64,000 nucleotides of DNA from Oreohelix idahoensis (taxonomy: Eukaryota; Mollusca; Gastropoda; Stylommatophora; Oreohelicidae), in NCBI GenBank assembly GCA_024509875.1, contig JAMPIV010014129.1, positions 319,001-383,000 of the forward strand, read 5' to 3'. How positions within the stretch are numbered: position 1 is the first letter of the stretch; each line of letters opens with the position of its first letter. The notes under the pieces were generated by a model. The model ran no database searches, was not told the DNA's origin, and saw only the letters and a list, made by a program, of their open reading frames with translations. The position numbers were made by a program, and so were the translations under genes. Shown piece after piece: positions 62,434 through 64,000 of the stretch.

Positions 62434-63243
62434 GTGCAAAGTGAGGGCCAGAGCAATGCACCTGTGAAAGTAATATACGTGACGGTGCCGGAGGTAAGGC
62501 GATTTGGTGGAAAGGCAAGTCCCACTTGGCAAGAATTTGTGAAAGACGTAGAAGCCGTGTGGAAGGTAGCGCCCTTTACTGCAGAAGATAAGGTAGACGT
62601 TATCTGGAATAATGTGGTATCTAGAGAATTACGGATACGTGGCGGAGCCAAGGCCAGCCCTGAGAAGTTACTCGCAATAGTGGAAGAAGCCTACAGTGAG
62701 CGACAACTAGTCAATGAGATGACTAGGGATTTCCAAGCCGTGAGTCAGGGGCCTAAGGAATATGCTGTTTTCTGGGAAGGCAAAAAGCCTGTTACACTAG
62801 TGCAGGTAGCCAGTGTAGAAGCTCACACTAAAAAGGACGCACTCGAAGCAGAAGTATCTTTCCTAAAGTCCCAGCTAGCACAGCTATCACAGACCAGTTC
62901 GCAAGCACAAGAGGAGGTGCAAAGAAAGAAAACACTATGCCAACCGCGGAAACAGCCAAAGCACGACGAGGAGGTGTGTGAGCAGGAACCTCAACTAGAC
63001 CTTCTTGTAGATGAGAGTCAGGCGGTTGACAAGGAAAGCTGTGATCTGACAGTAACCACAAACGTAGTTGCACCGACAAGGCGACAAGGGGTTTGCAAGT
63101 GGTATAGTGTCGACAGGGGCTGGGAATTTATTACGCCAGATGTTGGAGGTATTGATTTATTCGTACATCAGACCAAGATCTTCAGAAAAGGATTCCGGAG
63201 TCTGGCAAGGAACGAGCTTGATAGCAAACCATCTGATGCGTGA
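62434..63243 (+). CDS. Gag-like protein fused to a cold-shock domain (partial)
   Basis: A 270-codon open frame without an early ATG: an in-frame TGA sits at 62425 and the first Met is near codon 95. So the start is a spliced exon, a non-AUG start or a damaged 5' end. Residues about 25-125 resemble a retrotransposon Gag/PNMA-type helical core (TWQEFVKDVEAVW, SPEKLLAIVEEAYSERQ, TRDFQAVSQGPKEYA). Residues 134-165 form a coiled coil (LEAEVSFLKSQLAQL). A charged linker follows. Residues about 216-262 are a cold-shock domain: GVCKWYSVDRGWEFI (RNP1, normally KGYGFI), IDLFVHQTKI (RNP2), GFRSLARNE. The final strand is cut short by the stop. The cold-shock domain binds single-stranded RNA or DNA and could replace a Gag zinc knuckle; that is inference. 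No pol genes follow in the window. Confidence 0.7.
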   Translation: MQSEGQSNAPVKVIYVTVPEVRRFGGKASPTWQEFVKDVEAVWKVAPFTAEDKVDVIWNNVVSRELRIRGGAKASPEKLLAIVEEAYSERQLVNEMTRDFQAVSQGPKEYAVFWEGKKPVTLVQVASVEAHTKKDALEAEVSFLKSQLAQLSQTSSQAQEEVQRKKTLCQPRKQPKHDEEVCEQEPQLDLLVDESQAVDKESCDLTVTTNVVAPTRRQGVCKWYSVDRGWEFITPDVGGIDLFVHQTKIFRKGFRSLARNELDSKPSDA

Positions 63244-64000
63244 TGCCATATGATGATGGATGGTATCCGCATGTCTGGTTTTGTGTGGTGTGCAGATGTG
63301 TTCAGTCAAAACAATGTTCATACAAAAATAACAGGGCAATCCACATAGGACGTCAGTAAACTCACGACGTATAAAGTCAATGATTCTTGTAACAGCCGTT
63401 GACGTTTTTCTTCATTATTTATTGTGGACGCCACAGTGACAAAATGGTTACGCGAATATGTAGGCACATCAAACAGTCATTATCACAGCAACATTCAATA
63501 CAGCAATAGACGGTAGACAGCATTACAATGATGAGTCAGATGCATGTTATATTTCAAAGTGCTGTAAATGTAGTCAGGTGAAAAACTCCATCCTTTTCTA
63601 TAACAGCCAGGAGATAACCAGATGTATGAGATCAGTTCACTCTCCTTAGTTTGACTTCAGCAAGACAGACACGTCTGCCGAAGTATAAATAATGTCCTCA
63701 AAAATATCCTCTAGATAATAAAGGTTTTCCAAACCTAGTTCATTTAACAAAGTAGCAAGTAATGGTCCTTGGTACATGCATCAACCGATGCAGTACAATG
63801 CAGCGACATGTGAGCTGGGAAAAAACATCTCGTGACGACGACTTTCGAAGACAGGCTATGAATCGAAATCGCTCACGACCCAAAATCGATAGAGTTAATG
63901 AAAAAGTTAATTTACCTTGCTTTCAAGAAATACAGAAATATCACGCCTCCCGGCATGTGCAAATACACTAGAGGTATTATCCCGAATAAACGAAATATCC
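63244..64000. other. No gene recognised
   Basis: No open frame above 70 codons with a recognisable motif and no repeats noticed. If the Gag-cold-shock frame belonged to a complete retroelement, protease or RT would be expected from about here; none is seen. Confidence 0.5.

Overview
The window looks like intergenic DNA from an animal nuclear genome, AT-rich and packed with transposable elements. The evidence is the mix of non-LTR retrotransposon remains, two LTR retrotransposons, tRNA-derived SINEs, hAT and mariner non-autonomous DNA transposons, and long TA and TAG microsatellites, with no bacterial-type operons. A marine invertebrate such as a mollusc fits this repeat style, but that is inference. 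I see no complete host gene, no rRNA and no free-standing tRNA. The best host-like coding signals are a short Rho-GTPase-like fragment (210-401) and a Gag-like reading frame fused to a cold-shock domain (62434-63243).

Layout. 1-5640: almost no recognisable coding, with a strongly degenerate ~45-50 bp satellite at about 600-2330. 5.6-17.6 kb: a graveyard of 5'-truncated and rearranged LINE fragments (8560-9165, 9815-11225, 13190-14530, 16440-17560 and others), a SINE with a 25-bp minisatellite at its tail, an inverted-repeat element around a tRNA-like core, orphan histone-type 3' hairpins (12.5-12.8 kb), and a hAT MITE with five internal tandem units (15218-15713). 18.8-32 kb: an AT-rich interspersed repeat (called R1 here) in several pieces and both orientations, holding a mariner deletion derivative (24721-25522) and an ORF1-only LINE fragment with three zinc knuckles (about 28476-30722), plus SINEs and an endonuclease-only LINE derivative (22535-23640). 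32.24-34.6 kb: a TAG/AGG microsatellite block. 35.5-37.7 kb: a SINE-like repeat, a hAT MITE with perfect 8-bp target duplications, and copy 1 of repeat R2.

The centrepiece is 38151-56668, two nested LTR retrotransposons of one lineage. Older element B (LTRs 38151-39233 and 55605-56668) was split when younger element A (39840-49529; 1.43-kb LTRs; 5-bp target duplication gcggg) inserted into B's untranslated leader. Both have a Ty3/Gypsy-type reverse transcriptase, but the integrase lies BEFORE the reverse transcriptase: Gag, protease, integrase, RT, RNase H. That is the order known from Gmr1-like elements. A has a 1525-codon open frame, with homopolymer lesions confined to the Gag coiled coil. 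B carries two nonsense codons, a frameshift and a destroyed protease active site.

56.8-64 kb: mostly featureless DNA with a second SINE family (57343), a nested palindrome (58203-58361), R2 copy 2 (about 59975-60575) and the Gag-cold-shock frame near the right edge.
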